From assembly GCF_003384725.1 (NCBI RefSeq), contig NZ_QNVV01000004.1:1-64000 (forward strand): a DNA stretch of 64,000 bases. Reading direction: 5' to 3'. Shown one piece after another: positions 35,751 to 45,239 of this stretch; the first letter of the stretch is position 1; every line of letters begins with the position of its first letter. Source of the DNA: Chryseobacterium pennipullorum (GTDB taxonomy: Bacteria > Bacteroidota > Bacteroidia > Flavobacteriales > Weeksellaceae). Position numbers and translations under genes: made by a program. Below the pieces are notes generated by a model. The model searched no databases. It saw only the letters and a program-made list of their open reading frames with translations, and was not told the DNA's origin.

Positions 35751-37406
35751 ATGAAGACTAAACATCCTAAAGGGCTTCCCTATCTCTTTTTTACGGAAAT
35801 GTGGGAGCGTTTCGGGTACTACCTGATTCTTGGAATCTTTGTACTGTATGTGATTGAGCCAACCGGTATGAAGGGAGGGCTTGGACTGCCTGACAAAACT
35901 GCTGACGATATTTTCGGAACTTACATTGCACTGACGTATCTTACCCCGTTTATTGGAGGGTTTCTGGCTGACCGGGTCTTAGGGTACATCAAATCTATTT
36001 ATCTCGGAGGTTTTCTGATGGCGGCAGGTTATATTGGAATGGGAGTCTTCAAAGAGCTGCCTTTATTTTATACGTCACTGGCATTAATTATTATTGGAAA
36101 CGGTTTCTTCAAGCCTACGATTTCAACACTTTTAGGAAATTTATATTCTGAAGAGCCTTACAAAGCCAATAAAGATTCCGGATACAATATATTCTATATG
36201 GGAATCAATATCGGGGCATTTATCTGTAATATTATTGCGGCTTTCATGCGTAATAAATTCGGTTGGGGTGAAGCATTCATCACTGCCGGAGTCGGGATGC
36301 TGATCGGTATGGTCATTTTCACAATCGGAAGAAAACATTATATCCATGCTGCGCAGATGAAACCTGTACAGGAAGGAGATACCAAGCTTTCTGAGATTTT
36401 GATGAAAGTATTCGTTCCTGCTATTGTTGCCGGAGCAATCGGTTGGTTTATTCCTGATAACCTATTTGGCAGCGACAGTACAGATGCTTTTATATTTGCC
36501 TGTGTTCCTGTTATTTACTTTTATGCCTCCCTATACTTCAAAGCTAAGCCTGATGAAAAAGCGTCGATTGGTGCCTTACTTTCTGTATTTCTGATCAGTA
36601 TGTTCTTCTGGGCGGTTTTCAAACAGAATGGTACTGCACTGACAAGATGGGCGAATTATTATACGGATCGAAGTGTTCCTGCCGCTCTTGAAAAGCCATT
36701 GGAAGGGATCTATATGGTAGATGGTAAAAGCTATGAGAGTAAAGAAACTCCTGTATATGACGACCAGTTCCGTTCTCAAAAGGACGATAAAGGAGCGACT
36801 ATGAAAGAAATGGGAAAAGATGTGTATTTTAAAAATATTTCTCAGGAACAGCGCGGTGCTCTTGAAAAAAATCCAGAGACCAAAGTATATTTATACAATA
36901 CAGAATTGTTTCAGTCTATCAATCCCTTCTGGGTAATTGCCCTTACACCGGTTATTGTTGGGTTCTGGGCTTTGCTGAGAAGAAAAGGTAAAGAACCTTT
37001 AACGCCTACCAAGATTGTTTTAGGACTTTTTATTTCCGGCCTTTCCTGTCTGGTAATGGTGTTGGCGGTAATGGCTGGAGACAATGGAGCTGTAAAGGTG
37101 TCTCCTTTATGGCTTGTGGCAAGTTACGGAGTCATCACCATTGGGGAACTCTGTCTTTCTCCCATGGGACTTTCTTTTGTTTCCAAACTTTCACCTGCAA
37201 GAATTACAGCGTTAATGATGGGTGGATTTTTCCTTGCCAATTCTGTTGGAAACAAGCTTTCAGGAATTCTCGCAAGCACTTGGTACAGCTATGAAAACAA
37301 GATGAATTATTTCCTTGTTAATTTCGGATTGTTAATATTTGCTACCCTTTTAGGGCTTTCCATGTTAAAAAGATTAAATAAAATCATGCGAGAAAAAGGG
37401 CATTAA
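35751..37406 (+). CDS. POT-family peptide:proton symporter 1
   Basis: A proton-driven peptide importer of the major facilitator superfamily (PTR2/POT). The ATG at 35751 gives about 551 residues; upstream TTG codons belong to the promoter. The family motif ExxERFxYY is visible as EMWERFGYY at residues 16-24, with the second signature GNGFFKPTISTLLGNLY. A hydrophilic insertion of about 80 residues between the later helices (around residues 300-385, TDRSVPAALEKP through FKNISQEQ) is typical of bacteroidete POTs. It is the first of three paralogs. Substrate range cannot be seen in the sequence. Confidence 0.95.
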   Translation: MKTKHPKGLPYLFFTEMWERFGYYLILGIFVLYVIEPTGMKGGLGLPDKTADDIFGTYIALTYLTPFIGGFLADRVLGYIKSIYLGGFLMAAGYIGMGVFKELPLFYTSLALIIIGNGFFKPTISTLLGNLYSEEPYKANKDSGYNIFYMGINIGAFICNIIAAFMRNKFGWGEAFITAGVGMLIGMVIFTIGRKHYIHAAQMKPVQEGDTKLSEILMKVFVPAIVAGAIGWFIPDNLFGSDSTDAFIFACVPVIYFYASLYFKAKPDEKASIGALLSVFLISMFFWAVFKQNGTALTRWANYYTDRSVPAALEKPLEGIYMVDGKSYESKETPVYDDQFRSQKDDKGATMKEMGKDVYFKNISQEQRGALEKNPETKVYLYNTELFQSINPFWVIALTPVIVGFWALLRRKGKEPLTPTKIVLGLFISGLSCLVMVLAVMAGDNGAVKVSPLWLVASYGVITIGELCLSPMGLSFVSKLSPARITALMMGGFFLANSVGNKLSGILASTWYSYENKMNYFLVNFGLLIFATLLGLSMLKRLNKIMREKGH

Positions 37407-37429
37407 TCCTTAATATTATAAAGAATATC

Positions 37430-37458
37430 AAGCTGTGGAATGATTCCACAGCTTTTTT
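37430..37458 (+). terminator. Terminator after POT transporter 1
   Basis: An 11-bp stem AAGCTGTGGAA/TTCCACAGCTT (37430-37440, 37444-37454) with a 3-nt loop and a T-tract. Confidence 0.9.
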
Positions 37459-37480
37459 ATTTAAAAATAAAATTAAAACC

Positions 37481-37510
37481 TTGCCAAAAACCCAAAATAA
37501 ACTATATTTG
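37481..37510 (+). promoter_or_regulatory. Promoter of POT transporter 2
   Basis: TTG (37481-37483) and the -7 box TATATTTG (37503-37510) are separated by 19 bp, a near-consensus Bacteroidota promoter 28 bp before the start at 37539. Confidence 0.85.
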
Positions 37511-37538
37511 TCAGTCTTAACAAAAATTAACAATATAA

Positions 37539-39293
37539 ATGGATAATATTGAAGCATTGAGTCCGAAACCGGATGAATTTGTAGAGAATAAGAATTCCAG
37601 ACATCCAAAAGGGTTATGGGTTCTTTTCGGAACAGAAATGTGGGAGCGTTTCAACTTTTATGGAATGAGGGCACTTTTGACGCTCTTCATGGTAAATTCC
37701 TTATTGATAAAAGAAGCTGATGCAGCAATTATCTATGGTGGTTTTCTGGCGTTGTGTTATTTAACGCCGCTTTTAGGAGGTTTTATTGCAGATAAATATA
37801 TCGGAAACAGATTTGCCATTATCGTTGGTGGATCACTGATGGCCATCGGTCAGTTTTTGTTATTCATCAGTGCTTCAACATTCTCAGCAGACATAGGAAG
37901 TGCCAAACTTATTATGTGGCTGGCTTTGTTTGTGATCATTTTCGGTAATGGATTCTTCAAACCGAATATTTCCTCAATGGTGGGAAGTCTTTATCCAAAA
38001 CAAGAGAAATCTAAACTGGATTCTGCTTTTACGATTTTCTATATGGGGATCAACATTGGTGCATTTTTAGGTCAGTTCATCTGCCCTTACCTGGGAGATG
38101 TAAAGGATGCGACCACCGGAGTAAGAGATATTTTCGCTTTCAAGTGGGGATTCCTTGCTGCTTCCATTGCAATGGTAATCGGTACCGTAACATTCTTTAT
38201 CCTTAAAAATAAATATGTAGTAACACCGGGAGGAAGACCTATCGGTGGACTTCCAAAGAATAATTCGACAGCAGACTTTGAAGAAGGAGAATCTCAGACC
38301 GCGAAATTTTCAGGTGCTTTCTTAGGAGCTACTGTAGGAATATTTGTTGTTCTGTTCTTTGTATTCAGATATTTACTTGTGGGAGAACTAGGGTTCAACT
38401 CAATGGAAATGGGGCAAATGATTAAAGGGATTATATACCCGTTCATCTATGCAGCCGGTATTTCATTAGCCTTCCTGATCATGTCCTCGGCTGAGAACAA
38501 AATTGAAAGACAGAGAATCTGGGTAATCTATATCGTTTCGTTCTTCATTATCTTTTTCTGGGCAGCTTTTGAACAGGCAGGATCTTCTTTAACATTCATT
38601 GCGGATAATCAAACGGACAGAAATATTTTTGGATGGAATATGCCGCCTTCCATGGTTCAGATTTTTAATGGTATTTTTGTAGTCTTACTAGCTGTTCCTT
38701 TCAGTCTTTGCTGGGATAAGCTGAGAGCAAGAGGAAAAGAGCCGGTATCTCCATTTAAGCAAGCGATGGGATTGGCATTAATTGCTCTTTCTTACTTCAT
38801 CATTGCACACAACGTAAAAGATTTAGGAAATTCAGGGTTATTGGCCATCAAGTGGTTAATGCTATTATATTTCATTCAGACGTGTGGTGAGCTTTGTTTA
38901 TCACCAATCGGATTATCATTGGTTGGAAAATTGGCTCCAAAGAGATTTGCTTCATTGCTTTATGGTGTTTTCTTCATTTCTAATGCTGCAGGATATGCCT
39001 TGGCAGGTTCATTGGGAGCTCTTATCCCGGCAACGGGTGATAAGTTTAAGAAAGCTCAGGAAATAGGAGTTAATCTTCAGGATGTTTTGGATAAAAAAGT
39101 AACCTTAACGGCAGATCAGATCGCTGCGTTTGAAAAAGCACAGCTTCCGTTACACAATCCTACTTTTGTAGGCTTTGAGATCCACAATTTATTCGAATTC
39201 TTTATGGTGTTCGTAGTACTTTGTGGTATTGCTGCAGTTATCTTAGGATTAATTTCTCCGATTTTAAAGAAAATGATGCATGGTGTAAACTAA
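37539..39293 (+). CDS. POT-family peptide:proton symporter 2
   Basis: A 584-residue MFS peptide symporter. The signatures EMWERFNFYG (ExxERFxxYG) and GNGFFKPNISSMVGSLY and the later GELCLSPIGLSLVGKLAPKRFASLLYG identify POT. Unlike paralog 1, the tail has a longer polar insertion before the last helix (around residues 495-535, with DKFKKAQEIGVN and LTADQIAAFEKAQL). It has its own promoter and terminator, so it can be regulated apart from the other POT genes. Confidence 0.95.
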   Translation: MDNIEALSPKPDEFVENKNSRHPKGLWVLFGTEMWERFNFYGMRALLTLFMVNSLLIKEADAAIIYGGFLALCYLTPLLGGFIADKYIGNRFAIIVGGSLMAIGQFLLFISASTFSADIGSAKLIMWLALFVIIFGNGFFKPNISSMVGSLYPKQEKSKLDSAFTIFYMGINIGAFLGQFICPYLGDVKDATTGVRDIFAFKWGFLAASIAMVIGTVTFFILKNKYVVTPGGRPIGGLPKNNSTADFEEGESQTAKFSGAFLGATVGIFVVLFFVFRYLLVGELGFNSMEMGQMIKGIIYPFIYAAGISLAFLIMSSAENKIERQRIWVIYIVSFFIIFFWAAFEQAGSSLTFIADNQTDRNIFGWNMPPSMVQIFNGIFVVLLAVPFSLCWDKLRARGKEPVSPFKQAMGLALIALSYFIIAHNVKDLGNSGLLAIKWLMLLYFIQTCGELCLSPIGLSLVGKLAPKRFASLLYGVFFISNAAGYALAGSLGALIPATGDKFKKAQEIGVNLQDVLDKKVTLTADQIAAFEKAQLPLHNPTFVGFEIHNLFEFFMVFVVLCGIAAVILGLISPILKKMMHGVN

Positions 39294-39313
39294 TGGCACC
39301 AACAAAATAGAAT

Positions 39314-39343
39314 AAAACCTCTGCCAAGTCAGAGGTTTTTTTT
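39314..39343 (+). terminator. Terminator after POT transporter 2
   Basis: A 10-bp stem AAAACCTCTG/CAGAGGTTTT (39314-39323, 39330-39339) with a 6-nt loop and a long T-tract. The nuclease gene starts only about 9 bp after the T-tract. Confidence 0.92.
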
Positions 39344-39351
39344 ATTTTCGT

Positions 39352-40344
39352 ATGATGGAAATTTCCGAAGATTCTTTATTTCAATCCGTAAAGGAAATTA
39401 TTAGGCAATCGCGCGAAAAAGTTTTTCGGATAGCGAATTCTACTCTACTGCTTACCTATTGGCAGATCGGCAAGCTGATTATTGAGGATGAACAGCAAGG
39501 AAAAGAACGTGCCGAATATGGAAAATACACGTTAAAGAATCTTTCCCAAAAACTGACCTTAGAATTTGGAAAAGGGTTTGATTACACCAACTTATCCAAT
39601 ATGCGGAAGTTTTATCTCTCCTTTCCAATTGTTGACACATTGTCTCAACAATTGAGTTGGTCACACTACCGCCTGCTCTCAAGCCAGGATGATAAAAATA
39701 AAAGACATTATTATCTTAACGAAGCTGTCCAAAACAACTGGAATGTAAGAGATTTAAAAAGACAAATCAGTTCACTCGCCTATGAAAGAGTTCTAGAACA
39801 TAAGAAAACTTCAAATGAAAGCATTCATAGTGTTTTAAAGGATCCTTATATTTTTGAATTCCTTGGATTAAAAGCAGATGAGCAATTTTCAGAGAGAGAA
39901 ATTGAAACCGCTATCATTGACCATATTCAAAAATTCCTGCTGGAGTTTGGAAAAGGCTTTGCCTTTGTCGCCCGGCAACAGCATATTTCTACGGATACTT
40001 CAGATTTTTATATTGATCTTGTTTTTTACAATTACATCTTAAAATGCTTTGTCATCATTGATCTGAAAACCGGAGAACTTTCCCACCAGGATATCGGGCA
40101 GATTGACATGTATGTAAGAATGTATGATGATCTGAAACGTGGTGAAGGAGATAATCCAACCATTGGAATTCTATTATGTTCAGAAAAAGACGAGACAATT
40201 GTAAAGTACTCGGTGCTCAATGATAAAAATAATTTATTTGCCAGCAAATACCTGCTGTACCTCCCAAAAGAAGAAGAATTAAAACAAATTATTGACCAGG
40301 ACAGAATCCGTTTTGAACTGGATCAGGAAAATAAAAACCCTTAA
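39352..40344 (+). CDS. DUF1016/YhcG-type PD-(D/E)XK nuclease
   Basis: A 330-residue protein of the DUF1016 family. It has an N-terminal helical DUF1016_N domain (VFRIANSTLLLTYWQIGKLIIEDEQQGKERAEYG) and a C-terminal PD-(D/E)XK nuclease core with DFYIDLVFYN (Asp222), IIDLKTGELS (Asp237 and Lys239) and GQIDMYV. DUF1016 proteins are predicted DNA nucleases often in variable or defence regions. The start (ATGATG at 39352/39355) sits about 9 bp after the terminator T-tract. The third POT gene follows in 23 bp, so the nuclease and that gene are probably co-transcribed. No other defence gene is near. Confidence 0.93.
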   Translation: MMEISEDSLFQSVKEIIRQSREKVFRIANSTLLLTYWQIGKLIIEDEQQGKERAEYGKYTLKNLSQKLTLEFGKGFDYTNLSNMRKFYLSFPIVDTLSQQLSWSHYRLLSSQDDKNKRHYYLNEAVQNNWNVRDLKRQISSLAYERVLEHKKTSNESIHSVLKDPYIFEFLGLKADEQFSEREIETAIIDHIQKFLLEFGKGFAFVARQQHISTDTSDFYIDLVFYNYILKCFVIIDLKTGELSHQDIGQIDMYVRMYDDLKRGEGDNPTIGILLCSEKDETIVKYSVLNDKNNLFASKYLLYLPKEEELKQIIDQDRIRFELDQENKNP

Positions 40345-40367
40345 TTAAAACTTAATCATATATCATT

Positions 40368-41843
40368 ATGAGCTTAACTTTAGAAGAAATACAAAGCTTT
40401 AAAGGAAAATATCCAAAACAGCTTTGGACCTTATTCACTGTAGAAATGTGGGAACGTTTCTGTTTTTACGGAATGCGCGGCGTTCTAACAATTTTCATGG
40501 TAGACCAGCTGGGATTGCTGGAAGATAAGGCTAACCTGCAGTATGGCGCCATCCAGGCTTTTATTTATGCCTTTACCTTTATAGGTGGTATTTTTGCTGA
40601 TAAAATCCTGGGATTTAAAAGGTCTTTGGTTTTTGGAGGACTTATTATGGCTATTGGAAACCTGATTATTGCCCTTTCGCCTCATGATTTCTTTTATTTT
40701 GGAATTACCTGCTCTATTATCGGGACAGGATTTTTCAAACCGAATATCTCCTCAATGGTCGGGGAACTGTACAAAGAAGATGACCCCAGAAGAGATGCAG
40801 GATATGGTCTCTTTTACGCCGGAATCAATATTGGAGGACTTTTGGGAGGAGCGCTCTGTGTATATCTCGGAAAATATCATTCGTGGTCGTGGTGCTTCCT
40901 GGCAGCTGCTATTGTGATGATCTTAGGATTAATAACATTTTTTGCCACAAAAAAAACACTGGGACCAATTGGTGATTCACCACTCCAGATCCTTCCAAAG
41001 GCAAAAAGAACCTCACGTGAGATTTTGGTATATATCGGGGCATTATTAAGCATGCCACTTATTTTCATTATGGTTAAAAACACCGACTATACCGACTATT
41101 TTATGTATTTAATTGGTATTGCTGCGGTAGGTTATTTTGTAGTAGAAACGCTTAAACAAACCACTCCTTACCAAAAGAAACTTGTTGCCGCATTTGTTTT
41201 TATTTTTATGTACTTCCTGTTCAATTCCATTTACGAGCAAAGTGGTGGCTCATTATCTTTATTTGCAAAGGATAATCTTGTGCACAACTTATTGGGATTT
41301 GGTATGGATCCGAACGTGATCAACAACAGTGCGAATTCATTTTTTATTATAATTTTCAGCCCTCTGATCGGATTAGCTTGGGTCGGCCTAAATAAAAAGA
41401 AGCTGGAACCCAACACCATTAATAAATTTGGAATCGGCTTCTTATTTCTAGCTGCCGGCTTTTTCTTATTTTACAGTTTAAGATATTTTGCAGGTGCTGA
41501 TGGTAAATCTTCTCTGAACCTGTTTACTTTTACCTGGCTGGTCATCACCTTTGGAGAGCTGTGCTTAGGTCCAATTGGGATGTCCATCATCACCAAACTA
41601 TCTCCCAAAAAGATGTTCGGTATGATGATGGGACTTTGGTTTTTAGCCAGTGCATTCGGACAGTTTGCGGCGGGAAAAATCGGAGCCAGTTTATCTGAAT
41701 CCAATACCGGAAATACCAATATGAGCAAGCTTATTGCTTACACCGACGGATACAAAACTCTGGGAATCTATGCATTAATCGCGGGAGTGGTATTGATTTT
41801 GCTATCATCTTTCGTGAAAAAATTAATGCAGGATGTCAAATAA
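40368..41843 (+). CDS. POT-family peptide:proton symporter 3
   Basis: A 491-residue MFS peptide symporter, the smallest of the three. Signatures are EMWERFCFYGMRG (ExxERFxxYG), GTGFFKPNISSMVGELY and GELCLGPIGMSIITKLSPKKMFGMMMG. It lacks the long polar insertion of paralog 1 and is closest in layout to paralog 2. It follows the DUF1016 nuclease gene in 23 bp and may depend on its upstream promoter, which would tie a housekeeping transporter to the nuclease transcript. Substrate not determined. Confidence 0.95.
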   Translation: MSLTLEEIQSFKGKYPKQLWTLFTVEMWERFCFYGMRGVLTIFMVDQLGLLEDKANLQYGAIQAFIYAFTFIGGIFADKILGFKRSLVFGGLIMAIGNLIIALSPHDFFYFGITCSIIGTGFFKPNISSMVGELYKEDDPRRDAGYGLFYAGINIGGLLGGALCVYLGKYHSWSWCFLAAAIVMILGLITFFATKKTLGPIGDSPLQILPKAKRTSREILVYIGALLSMPLIFIMVKNTDYTDYFMYLIGIAAVGYFVVETLKQTTPYQKKLVAAFVFIFMYFLFNSIYEQSGGSLSLFAKDNLVHNLLGFGMDPNVINNSANSFFIIIFSPLIGLAWVGLNKKKLEPNTINKFGIGFLFLAAGFFLFYSLRYFAGADGKSSLNLFTFTWLVITFGELCLGPIGMSIITKLSPKKMFGMMMGLWFLASAFGQFAAGKIGASLSESNTGNTNMSKLIAYTDGYKTLGIYALIAGVVLILLSSFVKKLMQDVK

Positions 41844-41884
41844 AAAATAAGTAATTATGCTTATTTTTACTTAAATATCAAATT

Positions 41885-42418
41885 ATGAAGAAAATTTTAA
41901 GCATAATACTCTTATTATTATTAAACTTCAGCTTTGCTCAGGTAAAGTGGATGACGATTGAAGATGCTTTGAAAGCTCAAAAAGCTCATCCCAAAAAAAT
42001 ACTTATCGATTTTTATGCCGACTGGTGCGGTCCATGTAAGATCATGGACAAAAAAACATATGGAAACCCTGTGATTGCCCAGATTCTAAACGAAAATTAT
42101 TATCCTGTAAAATTTAATGCGGAGCAGAAAAACAGTGTTGAAATTTTTGGAAGAACCTTTTCCAATCCTAATACAGAACAGAAAAAAGGAAGAAACTCTC
42201 TGCATGAGTTTACTCAGTACATGAATGTAGGAGCGGTCCCAAGTACGGTGTTTCTGGATGATCATGGTGACCCGATCACCATTCTGCAGGGAGAGCTTTC
42301 TGCTAAAGAACTGGAACCCTACCTAGAACTGATTTCCAAGGATCTGTTCAAAAAGATCCGGACAAGAGAGCAATGGGAAGATTACCAGAAAAAGTTTAAA
42401 TCTAAAATCAAAGATTAA
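41885..42418 (+). CDS. Periplasmic thioredoxin-fold protein
   Basis: A 177-residue secreted protein with a signal peptide (about residues 1-19, LLLLNFSFAQ) and a thioredoxin-like domain, with the redox motif WCGPC (Cys48, Cys51) in IDFYADWCGPCKIMDKKTY. A cis-proline region VGAVPSTVFLD follows. It probably reduces or rearranges disulfides in the periplasm or acts as a thiol reductase for a specific partner. It lies after the POT gene (41 bp) and ends before a strong terminator, so it may share the POT transcript. Partners are not visible. Confidence 0.9.
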   Translation: MKKILSIILLLLLNFSFAQVKWMTIEDALKAQKAHPKKILIDFYADWCGPCKIMDKKTYGNPVIAQILNENYYPVKFNAEQKNSVEIFGRTFSNPNTEQKKGRNSLHEFTQYMNVGAVPSTVFLDDHGDPITILQGELSAKELEPYLELISKDLFKKIRTREQWEDYQKKFKSKIKD

Positions 42419-42457
42419 TAAAAAAGGTCCAGGCCTGATATTTACTTATCATATACT

Positions 42458-42489
42458 AAGACTTCCATTTTTTTTTGGAAGTCTTTTTT
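42458..42489 (+). terminator. Terminator after the thioredoxin-fold gene
   Basis: AAGACTTCC (42458-42466) pairs with GGAAGTCTT (42477-42485), with a loop rich in T and a T-tract. Confidence 0.9.
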
Positions 42490-42563
42490 ATTTTACCGAA
42501 ATTCGAACCTTTGTTTTTTCATTCAAAACTTACAAGCCCCGGACCCCGGGCCTTATATCAAAA

Positions 42564-44651
42564 ATGACTTTAGAAACTTCCATAGAATATGTAAAAGGAA
42601 TAGGTCCTGAGAGAGCCAAACTCATCAAAAATGTGTTGGGGTTATCCACTGTAGAAGATATGCTGAACTTCTACCCGCTCCGGTACTTGGACAAAAGTAA
42701 ACTGTATAAGATTTCGCAGCTTCAGGAAGAAAGCAGCCAGGAGATCCAGCTTAAAGGAAAGATCACCCAGGTTCAGGAAATCCAGACCGGGAAGACCAAA
42801 AGGCTATCTGCCAAATTCCATGATGAAACCGGCAGTATGGACCTGGTTTGGTTTCAGTATTCCAAGTGGCTTAAAGAACAGCTTCCTATTAACAGGGAGG
42901 TTTATATTTTCGGAAAGATAAATCTGTTTAACCGGCAGTTTTCTATGCCTCATCCGGAAATAGAAGCGGAAGAAAAAAAAGAGGGTGACACGCGTCTTAA
43001 GCCTATTTATCCAAGTTCGGAAAAGCTTACCAAGAGAGGGCTTAATCAACGTTTTTTTCAAAATGCTTTAAGGAATATATGTAAAGAGATTCCCAGTTTG
43101 ATTGAAGAGAATTTTCCGGATTACCTGATGAAAACGTTTAAGTTTATGTCCAGACAGCATGCCTTTCTGAATGTCCATTTTCCAAAGGATATGGAACATT
43201 TGGATAAAGCGGATTTCAGACTTAAATTTGAAGAATCATTCTTTTTTCAATTAGGATACGGACTGAAAAAACTTCATCATAAAACACAGTCCTATGGCAA
43301 TCCGTTTCCTGTTATAGGTGATTATTTCAACGGGTTTTATGAAAAACATCTTCCTTTTGAGCTTACCAATGCCCAGAAAAGGGTATTAAAGGAAATCCGT
43401 CTGGATATGAAAAAACCGATTCAGATGAACAGGCTTTTACAGGGAGACGTAGGTTCAGGAAAAACAATGGTGGCACTCCTCACCATGCTCATTGCGATGG
43501 ATAACGGATTTCAAAGCTGTATGATGGCCCCCACAGAAATTCTTGCCCAGCAGCATTACCAGGGGATTAAAGAGCTTCTGGAGAAAACAGGAATTACGGT
43601 CCGCCTTCTTACTGGGTCAACCAAAACAGCGGAAAGAAGAGTGATTCATGAAGGACTGGAAGACGGTACATTATCCATTTTATTAGGTACCCATGCAGTA
43701 TTAGAGGATAAGGTGAAGTTCAAAAACCTTGGCCTGGCTATTATTGACGAACAGCACAGATTCGGAGTTGCCCAGCGTGCAAAATTGTGGGCAAAAAATA
43801 AGATACCCCCTCATATCCTTGTGATGACCGCTACTCCTATTCCGAGAACATTGGCCATGAGCTTCTATTCCGATCTGGATGTTTCCGTCATTGATGAGAT
43901 GCCCGTGGGAAGAAAACCGATTATTACAGCTCACAGACGTGAAAAGGACAGACTTTACGTGTATAATTTCTGTAAAGATGAAATCAAAAAAGGAAGACAG
44001 GTTTATTTTGTGTATCCATTGATAGAAGAGTCTGAAACGCTGGACTATAAAAATCTTATGGAAGGGCTGGAACATGTCATGGAGTATTTTTCAGACTATA
44101 ATGTCACCATGCTTCACGGCAAGATGAAACCGGACGAAAAAGATGCAGCGATGGCTTACTTTGCTTCAGGAAAAGCTGAAATAATGGTGGCCACCACAGT
44201 TATTGAAGTTGGGGTAAACGTTCCTAATGCTTCTGTGATGGTGATTGAAAGCTCTGAAAGATTTGGTCTTTCACAGCTTCACCAGCTTAGAGGCCGTGTA
44301 GGAAGAGGAGCGGAACAAAGCTACTGTATTCTGATGACTTCTGATAAATTATCCAAAGAAAGCAGAACCCGCATCAAAACGATGACGGAAACGAATGACG
44401 GTTTTAAAATTTCAGAAGTTGATATGCAGCTTCGTGGTCCCGGAGATATTTTAGGAACCCAGCAAAGCGGTGTGGTAGATTTCAAAAGACTGGATCTTAT
44501 TCATGATTCAGCAATCATCAAAACGACAAAAAATACGGTAGAAAAGATACTGGAAGCCGATCCTATGCTTTCCAGACCGGATAATCTTATCATCAAAAAT
44601 TATTACATCCGCTACTACAAAGGGAAAAACAAATGGAGTAAAATTTCATAA
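42564..44651 (+). CDS. recG: ATP-dependent DNA helicase RecG
   Basis: Branch-migration helicase that reverses stalled replication forks and processes Holliday junctions. At 695 residues it has the normal length. The N-terminal wedge/OB domain is followed by the SF2 motor with Walker A GDVGSGKT (residues 294-301, Lys300), DEQH (395-398) and TATPIPRTLAMSFYSD. Motif VI, QLRGRVGRG, and the C-terminal DMQLRGPGDILGTQQSG are RecG hallmarks. It has a short gap after the thioredoxin-gene terminator, and no partner gene is fused or overlapping. A GC-rich hairpin follows its stop. Confidence 0.97.
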   Translation: MTLETSIEYVKGIGPERAKLIKNVLGLSTVEDMLNFYPLRYLDKSKLYKISQLQEESSQEIQLKGKITQVQEIQTGKTKRLSAKFHDETGSMDLVWFQYSKWLKEQLPINREVYIFGKINLFNRQFSMPHPEIEAEEKKEGDTRLKPIYPSSEKLTKRGLNQRFFQNALRNICKEIPSLIEENFPDYLMKTFKFMSRQHAFLNVHFPKDMEHLDKADFRLKFEESFFFQLGYGLKKLHHKTQSYGNPFPVIGDYFNGFYEKHLPFELTNAQKRVLKEIRLDMKKPIQMNRLLQGDVGSGKTMVALLTMLIAMDNGFQSCMMAPTEILAQQHYQGIKELLEKTGITVRLLTGSTKTAERRVIHEGLEDGTLSILLGTHAVLEDKVKFKNLGLAIIDEQHRFGVAQRAKLWAKNKIPPHILVMTATPIPRTLAMSFYSDLDVSVIDEMPVGRKPIITAHRREKDRLYVYNFCKDEIKKGRQVYFVYPLIEESETLDYKNLMEGLEHVMEYFSDYNVTMLHGKMKPDEKDAAMAYFASGKAEIMVATTVIEVGVNVPNASVMVIESSERFGLSQLHQLRGRVGRGAEQSYCILMTSDKLSKESRTRIKTMTETNDGFKISEVDMQLRGPGDILGTQQSGVVDFKRLDLIHDSAIIKTTKNTVEKILEADPMLSRPDNLIIKNYYIRYYKGKNKWSKIS

Positions 44652-44679
44652 AAAAAACCGCAGAAAAAAATTCCTGCGG
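44651..44679 (-). terminator. Terminator-like hairpin facing leftward
   Basis: CCGCAG (44658-44663) pairs with CTGCGG (44674-44679). On the minus strand the stem is followed by seven T, so it best ends leftward transcription from the region to its right; on the plus strand no T-tract follows recG. Confidence 0.65.
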
Positions 44680-45239
44680 CCCCCTTATAAAACTGTTATT
44701 TAGAAGAAATTACTTTTTGGGTTGCTTAAAAACTTATTTTAATAGTTAGGCTTACTATTTTTTATGGTGGTGTGAAAATATCTATATACTTGTATAAAGC
44801 CCTAACTATTAAAATAAATTATAAAAAACAAAATGAATTATTTTTCCAACTTGCTTATTATAAAAACTAACTGTATTTAGGTGGAGATGAGGGAATGAAA
44901 CGAATAAAAATATCTCCAACTACTTCAAGTTTTCATGATTGTACCGTTTTGTTTAAAGATCTTCTATGCTTTAAAATTGGAAATCAATATAATTCATTTT
45001 GTTAACTAACATCGTGATTTATTTAATTTTTGTGGAAACAATTACTTTCTCATTCATCTGTATCTTCAGATATATAATCAAATTTGTGTCACTAGTTTAT
45101 AGATACAAATGTCAGAATATTAATCGACAGTCCTTTTATATTATTTCATTGATTAGTTATAAAATTTTCACCTCTGTGTGAATAGTATGCTATAAATACT
45201 ATTCTATTTCATGCATATGAAATTTTAAAAACTATTTAT
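44680..45239. other. 560-bp gene-free region with a long hairpin
   Basis: There is no convincing gene. A 20-bp near-perfect inverted repeat (44731-44750 and 44801-44820) is the main structure. A leftward terminator lies at the left end and the receiver gene ends at the right, so this may be a long 3' untranslated region or a hidden small RNA. A 60-codon open frame at 44999-45181 has no signature and is probably chance. Confidence 0.5.
44731..44820. repeat. Long inverted repeat, 90-nt hairpin
   Basis: Nineteen of 20 bases at 44731-44750 are inversely repeated at 44801-44820, with 17 consecutive perfect pairs (TTATTTTAATAGTTAGG) and about 50 nt between. After a one-base bulge three more pairs form. 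Neither strand shows a T-tract just after the stem, so it is not a plain terminator. Confidence 0.8.

Noticed and set aside
39352..40344. A complete restriction or defence island around the nuclease
   Set aside because: No methylase, helicase or toxin partner is adjacent; only transporter genes surround it.
44999..45181. A 60-codon plus-strand frame in the gene-free region after recG
   Set aside because: AT-rich translation made mainly of Ile, Phe and Tyr, which is what random AT-rich DNA gives.
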